Assembly (NCBI GenBank): GCA_039025055.1 | Contig: JBCCPC010000004.1 | Coordinates: 1 to 64,000, forward strand | Direction: 5' to 3' | Source of the DNA: Neolewinella sp039025055 | GTDB taxonomy: Bacteria; Bacteroidota; Bacteroidia; Chitinophagales; Saprospiraceae | Length of the DNA stretch: 64,000 nucleotides | Part shown: positions 32,449 through 41,788 of the stretch, piece by piece | How the letters are laid out: each line of letters opens with the position of its first letter | How positions within the stretch are numbered: position 1 is the first letter of the stretch | Translations under genes and position numbers: made by a program | Notes under the pieces: generated by a model | Database searches by the model: none | What the model was told of the DNA's origin: nothing | Seen by the model: the letters and a program-made list of their open reading frames with translations, nothing else

Positions 32449-33976
32449 CGAAACGCCCGGTTATAGTTAACAATGATCTGCCAGGAAGCTGTATACTTTT
32501 ATCATCGGATAAATCTACCTTGCTCAAATCATGAGAAGAGCTGGTCAGGTATTCACCGATAATTTCTACCCCCTTCGGCAGTGACAAGACTTCAGCCTTA
32601 TCCTTGTGATTGGTAAGTACCAGTACGAATTCACTGTCCCTCTGATAAGCAGATATACTGACTTCTCCTTTCACACCCTCCAAACTAGCCTCGAATCTCT
32701 CCATCCCTGGCTCTATAAATCGAGAATAGTTACCCAATGCCCACATCAATTTGCTGGTATGACAATCGCCATCCGTCTTCATACGATCCCGATTAAATAA
32801 ATCCGAGGGATCGCCTGTATCTAAATATATCAGGCCATCTTTAAAATCCCAGGTTGTGAGTGCCGTCCACCATTGCCAGCTAGTGGCGTTGGTCATCGTC
32901 AAATCAGCGTGAATAACTCGTCCGACATACAGTGCCGTGGGCATACCCAAATCGCGTTTGTGCCCGTTACCGATTTCTGGAGATTCTTCCAAAATGCAAT
33001 ACTCCGATTGCCAGTATCCCAAATCGGGATACTCTGCCAATTTTTCAGCCAGCTCGTGACGTACTGCATTCAAAGTGTCAATAGGCCAAGTCGTAAAATA
33101 ACTGTGCCCACTAATTGTATGCGCTACAGCCGACATACTGCCTATATAAAGCGGTGAAGTAGGCTCGAAGAAAGTGCTAATTTGATCACCAGTCGATTTG
33201 TATTCTTCAAAGAGGTGGTTTAACTCGCCCGTTTCGCCTAATACGATCCGTGTCTTTAGGTTTCTTCTATCTAGCTCTCTGGACAAGTAGCTAGTCATGA
33301 GATAAAGGTCTTCATTGGTTGCCGCAGAACCTTCTTGCCCAGGGTTAGACCAATCCCATTGGGGCTCATTATTAGGACTCAGATAATCGAATGAGATACC
33401 TTCATGTTCGTGGAAATATTCGATCACATCTACCAAGTACTTGGCATAATCATCGTACTTACCGGGCTTTAGATTGAGCCTTTCATCACCTTTTATGGAG
33501 TAAGCCTTACCATTTATGGTGTATTGAACGGGTGCTGAAAGACTGAACGCCAAAAATTGATCGACGCCTCTTTCTTTGGCGGCTTGTAAAAACCATTTTT
33601 GCCCCACATATTTCGACCAATCGTATGTACCGTCTGGATCGAGAAAACTCTCCGACCTACGCCATTCATTTACGATATCCGATTCTTCACCTTGTTCTGT
33701 GCTTCCGGCACCGATACAGAAACGCCAAAGGGAAAGGCCGATTCCCTTTGGGTTTCCGTTTTCATCTATATCGCGACTGAATAGCCAATCCGCTATTTGG
33801 TTGCGCTTTTCTATGGGCCAGTTCTCTCCTACAAACTGTGTTCTCCAAGCATCGGAGGCACCAAAACCAACCATCGTCTGGTATGCTTTGGAAGGCTCTA
33901 ATACGATCTGCTGAGCGTATAGAAATCCCATACTGCTTGAGAAAAGCAGCCAACATAAAAGATAGAATGGCTTCAA
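32438..33976 (-). CDS. Glycoside hydrolase family 30 enzyme, secreted
   Basis: 512 residues. The start is a TTG at 33976: an in-frame stop lies just upstream, and the first ATG in frame would cut into the signal peptide (MKPFYLLCWLLFSSSMGFLYAQ). The cleavage site looks like signal peptidase I, so a soluble periplasmic protein. The barrel begins VGFGASDAWRTQFVGENWP; acid/base Glu204 is in SPNNEPQW and nucleophile Glu325 in WQSEYCILE, with the C-terminal beta side domain after about residue 430. Close-looking families act on beta-1,6-galactans, but GH30 covers several activities. The end overlaps the MFS gene by 11 bases. It is paralogous to the next GH30. Confidence 0.87.
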   Translation of the reverse strand: MKPFYLLCWLLFSSSMGFLYAQQIVLEPSKAYQTMVGFGASDAWRTQFVGENWPIEKRNQIADWLFSRDIDENGNPKGIGLSLWRFCIGAGSTEQGEESDIVNEWRRSESFLDPDGTYDWSKYVGQKWFLQAAKERGVDQFLAFSLSAPVQYTINGKAYSIKGDERLNLKPGKYDDYAKYLVDVIEYFHEHEGISFDYLSPNNEPQWDWSNPGQEGSAATNEDLYLMTSYLSRELDRRNLKTRIVLGETGELNHLFEEYKSTGDQISTFFEPTSPLYIGSMSAVAHTISGHSYFTTWPIDTLNAVRHELAEKLAEYPDLGYWQSEYCILEESPEIGNGHKRDLGMPTALYVGRVIHADLTMTNATSWQWWTALTTWDFKDGLIYLDTGDPSDLFNRDRMKTDGDCHTSKLMWALGNYSRFIEPGMERFEASLEGVKGEVSISAYQRDSEFVLVLTNHKDKAEVLSLPKGVEIIGEYLTSSSHDLSKVDLSDDKSIQLPGRSLLTITGRFDER

Positions 33977-33995
33977 TGTTATCTAAATTTTGATC

Positions 33996-35630
33996 TTATA
34001 GCTCGCCTACAAGTGTTACAATAGATTTACGGCCTATCGTTATATCAGTTGCAGATACCGTTCCTTTTGCCAGTCCTCGCGTTCTGTCTGTCGTATAGCT
34101 GTCGAAGGTGTTGCCGACTACTGTAAAGCCGTCTTCTTCACCATACTTCAATAGAGGTATATCTACGATCTCATCAGAGTAATTGATCAACACAATAACC
34201 AGCTCATCTTGACTCGGAGAAACATAGGCCGAAGCCATCACATTCTCTGCTTCCAAATTGTCGCTACTGAATAGGCTGTTGTCGACGGACACTCGCTGGT
34301 AACCCGGACGAATAAAACGGCTGAAGTTGCCAAACATCCAGAAGTTTTTGCTGGTCTCGTAAGTCCCTGCGCTGTTGTTTCGGTTTTCGGAATCTGGAAA
34401 CCAGTTCAAAAGCCCAAAGCGGAATCTATGATCAGCAAAGCGAGGATAACTCATAGAAGTCCACCAAGACCAACCCGTCGCATTGGCATACACCATATCC
34501 CAATGTATGATTCGAGCTGCCCAAAGAGAGTAGTCGATTTCGGTAAGTGTACTTACATCTCTGCCAGCTTGATAGTCCGCACCTAGAATAGAGTACTCGG
34601 TTTGCCAAAACTCCGTTCCAAATTGGTCCATGGCACGCTTCAAATCTTTGCGGTGGTTAATGCCTACGTTTGGAGTCGTGTTGGTCCAGTAGCTGTGACC
34701 TGCAACCGTATTACTTACAGTCGACAAATTGCCCACCTGATTAGAGCCAGATCCCCAAAACTCTCGGATTTGGTCGGAGGTATTAGGTGAGTTTCGGCTT
34801 TCGTACAACACAGCAATGTCACCTGACTCTGGAATGATGAGCTTAGTATCCGTGACGTTATCGGCTTCCAACCTAGTGTTGATTTCTCTAACCACTTGTG
34901 CCACTTCGGCATTACTGGCCGGAGATCCTTCCTGAGTAGATTCACCAGGCGTTGACGACCAAGCGTACTGAGGCTCGTTTAAGGGGCTCAAGAAATCTAT
35001 GTTTAGACCTTGATCTGCATGATACTGAAGATACTCCGATAGATAAGCAGCAAAATCGTCGTACTTATCTGCTTGAAGGTTATATCCTCCATTACCGGGA
35101 ACCTGAAAAGTATAACCCGTCTTGGTCATAAAATAAGGTGGTGAGGTCACCCAGCCAGTAAGGTAGGGTACGCCATAATCCTTAGCTTGACGCATAAACC
35201 AACGCGTTCCTACGCCTTGGGTCCAGTCATAAGTACCATCCGGTTGTAGAGGACATTCTGTGGCTCGGTGCCAGGCGTCAGCACGAAAGCCATTATTGGC
35301 CTGATTTGCACTACCAGCGCCGATATTGGTTCGCCACATGGACAGACCGATACCCTTGGGTGTACCGTCAGCTTCAAACTCCTGGCTGAAAAGTAGCTCG
35401 GCAATAGCCTCGCGGTCAGCAGTCGGCCAATTTTCGCCTATGGTTTCAGCAGACCACCCATCAGATCCACCGAAATGATGGACGGTTTGCTGAACATCGG
35501 TAAAATCGATTTCAAGACCTTTCTCTTCATTTTCACTTCCGAACATGGGGTCATTTGGATCGGTAGTCTCATCCTCACAAGCAAAAATGAAGAGTAATAA
35601 AAATAATAAAAGGCAATTGAGAAATCTCAT
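33996..35630 (-). CDS. Glycoside hydrolase family 30 enzyme, lipoprotein
   Basis: 544 residues. The signal peptide ends at the lipobox FIFAC, followed by EDETTDPND. An acidic run after the Cys is the kind of signal that sends lipoproteins to the cell surface in Bacteroidota. Domain: VHHFGGSDGWSAETIGENWP, acid/base Glu219 in SPLNEPQY, nucleophile Glu345 in WQTEYSIL, and a C-terminal beta domain (ENVMASAYVSPSQDELVIVL). It starts 3 bases after the SusD stop. Its likely role is the first, endo-type cut of the glycan at the surface, giving pieces for SusCD import; beta-1,6-galactanase is a context-based guess. Confidence 0.87.
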   Translation of the reverse strand: MRFLNCLLLFLLLFIFACEDETTDPNDPMFGSENEEKGLEIDFTDVQQTVHHFGGSDGWSAETIGENWPTADREAIAELLFSQEFEADGTPKGIGLSMWRTNIGAGSANQANNGFRADAWHRATECPLQPDGTYDWTQGVGTRWFMRQAKDYGVPYLTGWVTSPPYFMTKTGYTFQVPGNGGYNLQADKYDDFAAYLSEYLQYHADQGLNIDFLSPLNEPQYAWSSTPGESTQEGSPASNAEVAQVVREINTRLEADNVTDTKLIIPESGDIAVLYESRNSPNTSDQIREFWGSGSNQVGNLSTVSNTVAGHSYWTNTTPNVGINHRKDLKRAMDQFGTEFWQTEYSILGADYQAGRDVSTLTEIDYSLWAARIIHWDMVYANATGWSWWTSMSYPRFADHRFRFGLLNWFPDSENRNNSAGTYETSKNFWMFGNFSRFIRPGYQRVSVDNSLFSSDNLEAENVMASAYVSPSQDELVIVLINYSDEIVDIPLLKYGEEDGFTVVGNTFDSYTTDRTRGLAKGTVSATDITIGRKSIVTLVGEL

Positions 35631-35633
35631 AGA

Positions 35634-37211
35634 TTAGTAGTTGGGGTTTTGTACAATCATACCCCTTGAAAGAACGATTTCACTAGTCGGAATAGGCCAG
35701 ACTGTATGCTTGTTGATATCGAAAGTGATGCCTTTAGCTTGGTCTTCACCAATATTGGATAGCTCGAACTCATCGGTGTTCTCTTCCATATTGTAGCGAA
35801 CAAAATCACCGTCAGGACCGAATACCGTAGCCAAGCGAGAAACACCATTGATCTTTTGACGACGCAGATCATACACGCGGTGCTGCTCTAGTGCCAACTC
35901 CAAACGACGCTCTTTCCAGATGGCATCACGCAAGGCCTCCCCAGTAAGTGACATATCCGTCTCTAATTGAACGCGGTCGCGCACTTGCTTCATGGCATTC
36001 AAAGCCGACATTTCATCACCTGCAAAATAGCTGGCTTCTGCATAAATCAACAGCAGGTCGGCATAGCGCATCAGGATGTGGTTCAATGGCAAATTGCCTT
36101 GGTTGTAAGGGGTTTCGCGGAAGCGCTGAGGTATGTAGAACTTGCGATTGATGCGAGCAGACTTATTACGCGTAGGTGCCGCATTGAACTCCGTCACATC
36201 TGGGTCACCAAATACGGGCTCACCATGCTTAATGATGGTACTGCGTAAGCGAATCTCATCGCCCTCATCCAAGAAAGCCTTCTCCAAATAGCTGGATGGT
36301 GTACACCAGCTCCAGCCACCATCTTCACGAGATCCTGTAGTTACACCATAAACGCCACCTACAGCGAAAGCCTGATCGGTGCGATAACGAATCTCGAAGA
36401 TCGTCTCCGTGCCATTTGGATTTTCGACATTCCATACGTTTGCAAAATCATCTTCTAGCTGATATTCACTGGACTGAATAACCTCATTAGCCATATCAGC
36501 TGCCTCACGCCAGCGTTCTTGGAACAAGTATACCTTTGCTAGATAACCCTGGGCTGCTCCTTTTGTAGCTCTTCCTAGGTCTGCCGATGAGTATTCACTT
36601 TTCAATGGCAACAAATCGACAGCGTCTAATAGATCTTGCTCGATGAGGGCATATACCTCTTCTACTGTTGAGCGTTGGTAGTTTAGAATATCTGGTGTGA
36701 GCAACTCATCGAAAGTCATCACGATGGGAACACCACCAAAATTCTTGACCAGTTGGAAATAGAAGAAGGCTCTCAAGAACTTGACCTCGCCTAATAGACG
36801 ATCAGCCAATTCAGGATCGATGTCAGTGACATTACCAATTTCCTGAATAACGACATTACACTTAGTAATACCTCGGTATTGATAATTCCAGAAGTCTTGT
36901 AGGTAGTTAGAACCTACGTCGATGTTGTTGTAGTGGGCAATGGAGATGATGTCCGGACGTGGTTGCTCGGTGTTACCAGCCCAGCAGTCATCGGAAGCCA
37001 TGTCCATGATTTGGCGGAAGAAGTTAATCTGCCACCAGCTATTTTCTTGCACTCCGTCGTATGCACTATTTACAAAACCCTCCATGGAGCTACCATCAGC
37101 TAATATTTCAGCCAGGGTCGGAGTTGAACGGATAGGTTCTTCTAAATATTCATCGCTGTTACAAGCGGTGAATAGAAGAAGAAGTAATGAAAGTAAGGTT
37201 AGTATACGCAT
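35634..37211 (-). CDS. susD: SusD/RagB family nutrient-binding lipoprotein
   Basis: 525 residues. The lipoprotein signal ends LLLFTAC with NSDEYLEEP following (acidic, surface-export type). SusD features: helical TPR-like N-terminal region (LLGEVKFLRAFFYFQLVKNFGGVP), GRATKGAAQGYLAKVYLFQERWREA, and the C-terminal region NLPLNHILMRYADLLLIYAEASY with ERRLELALEQHRVYDLRR. It forms the surface lid on the SusC barrel and binds oligosaccharides. It lies 12 bases after SusC. The ligand is unknown. Confidence 0.95.
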   Translation of the reverse strand: MRILTLLSLLLLLFTACNSDEYLEEPIRSTPTLAEILADGSSMEGFVNSAYDGVQENSWWQINFFRQIMDMASDDCWAGNTEQPRPDIISIAHYNNIDVGSNYLQDFWNYQYRGITKCNVVIQEIGNVTDIDPELADRLLGEVKFLRAFFYFQLVKNFGGVPIVMTFDELLTPDILNYQRSTVEEVYALIEQDLLDAVDLLPLKSEYSSADLGRATKGAAQGYLAKVYLFQERWREAADMANEVIQSSEYQLEDDFANVWNVENPNGTETIFEIRYRTDQAFAVGGVYGVTTGSREDGGWSWCTPSSYLEKAFLDEGDEIRLRSTIIKHGEPVFGDPDVTEFNAAPTRNKSARINRKFYIPQRFRETPYNQGNLPLNHILMRYADLLLIYAEASYFAGDEMSALNAMKQVRDRVQLETDMSLTGEALRDAIWKERRLELALEQHRVYDLRRQKINGVSRLATVFGPDGDFVRYNMEENTDEFELSNIGEDQAKGITFDINKHTVWPIPTSEIVLSRGMIVQNPNY

Positions 37212-37223
37212 GATTAGTTTACT

Positions 37224-40200
37224 TTAGAATCCAATGTTTAGTCCAACAAGGACAGTTCTAGCTAAAGGGTAACGACCGAAGTCGATACCGAGGCCATTGA
37301 TGATACCGCCACCAGCAGATACTTCAGGGTCTAAGCCAGTGTAGTCGGTGAAAGTTAACAGATTTTGTCCAGAGACATACAGGCGGAATTGCGAGGCCCA
37401 CGGGATGTCAAAATTATAGCCCAGCTGAATATTCTTAAGACGAACAAAAGTGCCATCTTCTACAAAGTAATCAGATGATCTTAGGAAATTGCCGTTGGGA
37501 TCAATTGTACTCAACCGTGGAATATTAGCATCTACGTTATTGGGGTTCCAGGCATCGTCTATTAGTCCTTCCTGAACGTTAACGTTAGAGGAGCCAGAAG
37601 TCCGGAAGAATTTGGTGTAGTTGTATACATCATTTCCAAATACACCGTACCACTGCATATTTAAGTCAAAACGCTTATAGGTAATATTGATGTTCAGTCC
37701 CGCAGAAAAATCGGGGAATGGGTTACCGATTGTTGTTAAATCATCCTCAGAGATACGACCATCTCCATTTTGATCGACAAAGATCAGATCACCTGGCTGG
37801 GCATTGGGCTGAATCAGTTGACCTTCATCGGTAGAGTGGCTATTGACTTCAGTCTGATTGCGGAAAATTCCTGCGGTTTCAAAACCATAGAAAAGTCCGA
37901 CTACCTGACCTAGCTCTGTTACTTTCAGAAAATTATTACCGAATTCCGCACGCTGCTGCGCAAAGAGTTGGCTATTACCTGGTGCCAATTCGACGGCCCG
38001 GCTTTCGTTGATGTTGACCGTTGCATTTGCGCTGAATGTCCAATCATTTACTTGCTTAGTATAGCCCAGCCCGATATCCCAACCAACGGATTCGAAGCTA
38101 CCGACATTTTGCCAAATACGACTTGGTGCACCAGTAAACAGCGGTAGGCTGGTGGGGAAGAGCAAGCCAATGGATTTCTTATTATAGTAGTCTACGTTGA
38201 CGCTCAAGCTATTATTGAATAAGCTGGCTTCGACACCGTAATTCACATCCTCGACGACTTCCCATTGTAGATTGGGATTACCGAATTGGGAAATGAAGTT
38301 AGTAACTACGCGATCCTCATTCTCGCCAAGAATAAAGTTTTCATTTCCGACTAGGAACAAGAATGCAGAGGCAGGTATATTCTGGTTGCCAACCTGGCCA
38401 AAGCCCGCTTTCAACTTCAAGTTATTGATAAAAGGCACGTTGAAAAAAGATTCTTCGGTTACATTCCAAGCACCTGAGAAGCTATAGAAATTGGCAAAGC
38501 GATTGTTGACGGGGAATCTTGAAGAACCATCCCGACGGAAGGAGCCGAATAAGAAATAACGATTGTCATAATTGTATCGCAACCTGAAAAGCTGAGATTC
38601 CAAGGTATTGGCACCTTCATTACCAAAAGCTTGAATACCTTCACCAACTGCTGCGTCCAAGAACTGGAAGTTCTCATTGGGTAGGATCACGTCATTGCGA
38701 ATTCCCAATACATAGTTGTTCTGAAAACGCTCGAAAACCAGACCAGCCGTTGCACTGATGCTGTGTAGGCCGAACTTCTGGTTGTAATCAATCAAGTTAT
38801 TCCAGACGTAACCGAAACTTTGGTCCATGCGAGAACGGACACTACTTTCCGGGTTTTCCTCTAGACCTGGTTCGATGGTAAACTGAGGGAAAAATTGATC
38901 ATTCCTTTGTTGACCCAACGTCAGACCTAAACGAGATGAGAAACTGATGTTTCTCGTGATATCGTAAGTCAACTTGGTATTCGAGAAGAAGTTAAATAGG
39001 TAAGACTTGTTGAACTGTCGCGCTACGGCTGCGACAGGATTGGGTACGAAGTTCTGAGAACGACCGTAAATACTGAATTCATTGCGGCCTTCCCGCTCAT
39101 CGAAATCCACAAAAACTGGAGTTAGTGGGTCGATTCGCAGCGTATTGAAAAATAGGTTGGGGGTATTCTCCCAGTGCTCGTATCGGGGGTTGATATCTTG
39201 CTGGATCAATAGGCGATCACTTACCTGATAATCGACATTGAAACGGGCGGTAACGCGGTTCCAATAACCTCTGTCCAGGTGAGATTCATCGCGGAAGTAA
39301 GCGATGCTACCCAGGTAGTTCAACTTATCTCCACCACCGTTGATCTGTAGGTTGTAGTTCTGCACGGGTGCAAAATCACTGTACACTTCGTTCCACCAGT
39401 CTGTATCGGTATCGATGGCATCGAGGTCATAAACGGCTGGTTGGCCGTCATTCATCTGGCGAGCGTTGATTACGCGAGCGTATTCATTGGCACCAGCTAG
39501 AGAAGGCTCCTGCAAATTCTGTATGCCATAGGATACCGAAGCCGATATGCTGGCTTTACCTTCACCGCCTCGCTTAGTTGTTACGAGGATTACACCATTC
39601 GATGCTCGGGTACCGTAGATTGAGGTTGCAGAACCATCCTTAAGTATCTGCAGGTCTTCGATATCGCCTGGGTTGAGGAAATTTAGATTGGTGCCTTCCG
39701 GGAGGGGAACACCGTCTACTACGATAAGTGGAGCAGTGCCTTGATTGGTTACGATGCCTCGAATTAGGATGTTAGGTGCGGCGCCTGGCCCGCCACCATT
39801 GTTTATGACCTGAACACCAGCTGCCAAACCTTGCAAACTTTCCGAAACATTACCAACGGTCATTCTATTCAGATCCTCACCTTCGACCGTTGCAATGGAA
39901 GAGGTGATTTCCTTTCGATTTGCTGTACCGTACCCAATGACTACGACTTCATCGAGCGTAGTTTGGTCTGGCTTGATAAGAATATCGATATTTTGCTGAC
40001 CGGTGTAAGGGATACGCAGGCTTTCGTAGCCGAGATATGAAACTAATAAGACGGGTGTATCCGTAGTCGCACGAAAGGAGAAATTACCGTCTAAATCTGT
40101 AATGGTGCCGTTTGAAGTTCCTTCTTCGATGATGTTTATACCCGGTAGTGGGCCTTGATCGGAGGTCGATACCCGACCTGATATTTGCGCACCTTGACCC

Positions 40201-40256
40201 CAGGCCGTGGCCGTTGTCAAAAGTGCTACAAAGCAGCTTAATAAAAATGTCCTCAT
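37224..40256 (-). CDS. susC: SusC/RagA family TonB-dependent outer membrane transporter
   Basis: 1010 residues. A signal peptide (ending TATAWGQ) is followed by a carboxypeptidase-D regulatory-like domain (ISGRVSTSDQGPLPGINIIEEG, about 24-100). The TonB box region DEVVVIGYG (about 105-115) and plug domain come next (LQGLAAGVQVINNGGGPGAAPNILIRG; LQILKDGSATSIYGTRASNGVILVTTKRG). The 22-strand barrel ends in ARTVLVGLNIGF with a terminal Phe. It imports oligosaccharides with SusD using TonB/ExbBD energy. It follows two SusE/F-like lipoprotein genes in the operon, where SusC is more often first. Confidence 0.96.
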   Translation of the reverse strand: MRTFLLSCFVALLTTATAWGQGAQISGRVSTSDQGPLPGINIIEEGTSNGTITDLDGNFSFRATTDTPVLLVSYLGYESLRIPYTGQQNIDILIKPDQTTLDEVVVIGYGTANRKEITSSIATVEGEDLNRMTVGNVSESLQGLAAGVQVINNGGGPGAAPNILIRGIVTNQGTAPLIVVDGVPLPEGTNLNFLNPGDIEDLQILKDGSATSIYGTRASNGVILVTTKRGGEGKASISASVSYGIQNLQEPSLAGANEYARVINARQMNDGQPAVYDLDAIDTDTDWWNEVYSDFAPVQNYNLQINGGGDKLNYLGSIAYFRDESHLDRGYWNRVTARFNVDYQVSDRLLIQQDINPRYEHWENTPNLFFNTLRIDPLTPVFVDFDEREGRNEFSIYGRSQNFVPNPVAAVARQFNKSYLFNFFSNTKLTYDITRNISFSSRLGLTLGQQRNDQFFPQFTIEPGLEENPESSVRSRMDQSFGYVWNNLIDYNQKFGLHSISATAGLVFERFQNNYVLGIRNDVILPNENFQFLDAAVGEGIQAFGNEGANTLESQLFRLRYNYDNRYFLFGSFRRDGSSRFPVNNRFANFYSFSGAWNVTEESFFNVPFINNLKLKAGFGQVGNQNIPASAFLFLVGNENFILGENEDRVVTNFISQFGNPNLQWEVVEDVNYGVEASLFNNSLSVNVDYYNKKSIGLLFPTSLPLFTGAPSRIWQNVGSFESVGWDIGLGYTKQVNDWTFSANATVNINESRAVELAPGNSQLFAQQRAEFGNNFLKVTELGQVVGLFYGFETAGIFRNQTEVNSHSTDEGQLIQPNAQPGDLIFVDQNGDGRISEDDLTTIGNPFPDFSAGLNINITYKRFDLNMQWYGVFGNDVYNYTKFFRTSGSSNVNVQEGLIDDAWNPNNVDANIPRLSTIDPNGNFLRSSDYFVEDGTFVRLKNIQLGYNFDIPWASQFRLYVSGQNLLTFTDYTGLDPEVSAGGGIINGLGIDFGRYPLARTVLVGLNIGF

Positions 40257-40333
40257 GAATTGGCTAGTTATCTAGTGTTTAGTAAAAAATGGTGGTTTTG
40301 AAAATATCGACTTAAGCTCGTTAGCCAAAACCA

Positions 40334-41743
40334 TTAACTCGAAGGAGTCAATACGAGTCGATTTAAGTGTGAATCGAATGTGGCTTCCCAGAAGCCATAG
40401 GCACTGCTGTCGAAGATAAATTCTACACCACCGCCGGGAACGGCCAAGTCTGGACTAGAGCCGTCGTCGAAACGCCAGAAAGGAGACCAGCCAGAAAGGT
40501 TGGCATTCATGATAAATGCATTGTTGCCAGTCCCTACAGGGTCGTGGTCGTAAAGCTCGACGACTCCACGGAAGATGAGCGGATTTTCTGGATCAACTGT
40601 TAACTCTTTACCGCTACCCCACCAGAAACAAGCCTCAGAACCATCTGCGTTGCTCACACAGGTTGACTGACCGTCTACACGAACTCCCGTTCCTATAAAT
40701 GCAACCAGCGGGAACGGAGTCGTTGTTGGGGTATATGGATTTACTGAATAAGATAGATCTCTCAAGTCTACGTTTACTTCGTAATATCCGACCTGCGGAA
40801 GTACAATTGGAGAAACACTGGCATCTGTGGCAATCTCAAGTTTACCAGGTTCAGAAGATGCGCCCAGCGTTAGCGTACCGAATGTTTCCCGGCTTGGAAG
40901 TAGTCTGATTTCCGTACCGGCCTGCTCGCTGTAGAAGCGAGCAACAAACAGCTTGCCCGTACTATCTACACCTTCGACTGCATCCGCTATTGCGGGAACG
41001 CCGAAAAGGTCCGCATTCAGGTCTTCATCTGTAGTGACGTCTGTGGCAAAAAAGGCTGGAAATGGCTCGAAGGCAGCGATCTTGATTACATCTTCAGTTA
41101 CGTTGCCGTCATTATCGGTGATGCGAATATCGAACTCATAGACACCAGGTGTCTGGATATTGAGTTCGCGGCTGTAGTTGTACTCATCGGTGCTTAGTGG
41201 AATAATATCGCTGATGTTGGCACCCACAACTTCGACACTTGCTATACGCCCATCGTCAGTGGTTGTGAACTCCAGCGTTACGTCTGGTCCTTCTCCTAGA
41301 AATACCATGCCCTCTGGAGTCGTATTTTGAAAAACGGGCATAGTCACATCCTCATCCAATGTAAGCGTGAGGGTATCGGTTAAGGAAATGCCGTTCATGT
41401 TAGTAGCCGTCAACAGCAGCTCGTGAACTGATCCCATTTCGGCAGCAGCTGGCACAGACAACACGTAAGAAAAGTCAAAACGCGTATCGGTTCCATTGAG
41501 TGAATTTTGCTCGGCTATACTCCAGGGTTGATAATCGAGATTTACTGACGATAAACCCGCCGGATCAGTGATGGTAGCCGTTATGGTAATATCTGACCCA
41601 GGCATAGACCGCAATTGCTGCATAGCAACGATACGGGGCTCAGAATCGGGTAAGACGAACTCTTCGTCATCGCAAGAGAGAGCCAGGGCCAATACGAGAA
41701 ACGCGGATATAGATAGGGCAAGAAGTTTGTGAAAACTACTCAT
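40334..41743 (-). CDS. SusE/SusF-like surface glycan-binding lipoprotein (second of tandem pair)
   Basis: 469 residues. The lipoprotein signal ends LALALSC with DDEEF following. The N-terminal half contains Ig/cadherin-like beta domains (SDITITATITDPAGLSSVNL; GVYEFDIRITDNDGNVTED). The C-terminal half has two modules similar to SusE/SusF carbohydrate-binding domains, with aromatic residues suited to sugar stacking (CFWWGSGKEL, NLSGWSPFWRFDDG). It is clearly paralogous to the upstream gene at 41789, with shared phrases such as CxSNADGSExC, DPENP and DPVG. It probably captures glycan at the cell surface. The motif acttccgcaggt lies at 40791-40802, encoding LPQV of VLPQVGYYEV. Confidence 0.8.
   Translation of the reverse strand: MSSFHKLLALSISAFLVLALALSCDDEEFVLPDSEPRIVAMQQLRSMPGSDITITATITDPAGLSSVNLDYQPWSIAEQNSLNGTDTRFDFSYVLSVPAAAEMGSVHELLLTATNMNGISLTDTLTLTLDEDVTMPVFQNTTPEGMVFLGEGPDVTLEFTTTDDGRIASVEVVGANISDIIPLSTDEYNYSRELNIQTPGVYEFDIRITDNDGNVTEDVIKIAAFEPFPAFFATDVTTDEDLNADLFGVPAIADAVEGVDSTGKLFVARFYSEQAGTEIRLLPSRETFGTLTLGASSEPGKLEIATDASVSPIVLPQVGYYEVNVDLRDLSYSVNPYTPTTTPFPLVAFIGTGVRVDGQSTCVSNADGSEACFWWGSGKELTVDPENPLIFRGVVELYDHDPVGTGNNAFIMNANLSGWSPFWRFDDGSSPDLAVPGGGVEFIFDSSAYGFWEATFDSHLNRLVLTPSS
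40791..40802 (-). repeat. Copy of the 12-base motif inside the SusE/F-like gene
   Basis: Exact copy (acctgcggaagt on the plus strand). The coding strand reads CTT-CCG-CAG-GT, encoding LPQV. The tandem paralogue at the matching codons has cttcccgaggt (LPEV), two bases different and with no length change. Confidence 0.8.
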
Positions 41744-41788
41744 GGTTATATTATTATTTGAAGATGTAGTAAAGTGGTGGATCGTTAG

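Noticed and set aside
37224..40256. Siderophore or vitamin receptor for the TonB-dependent protein
   Set aside because: The N-terminal carboxypeptidase-like domain, the length, and the SusD gene 12 bases downstream identify it as SusC-type.
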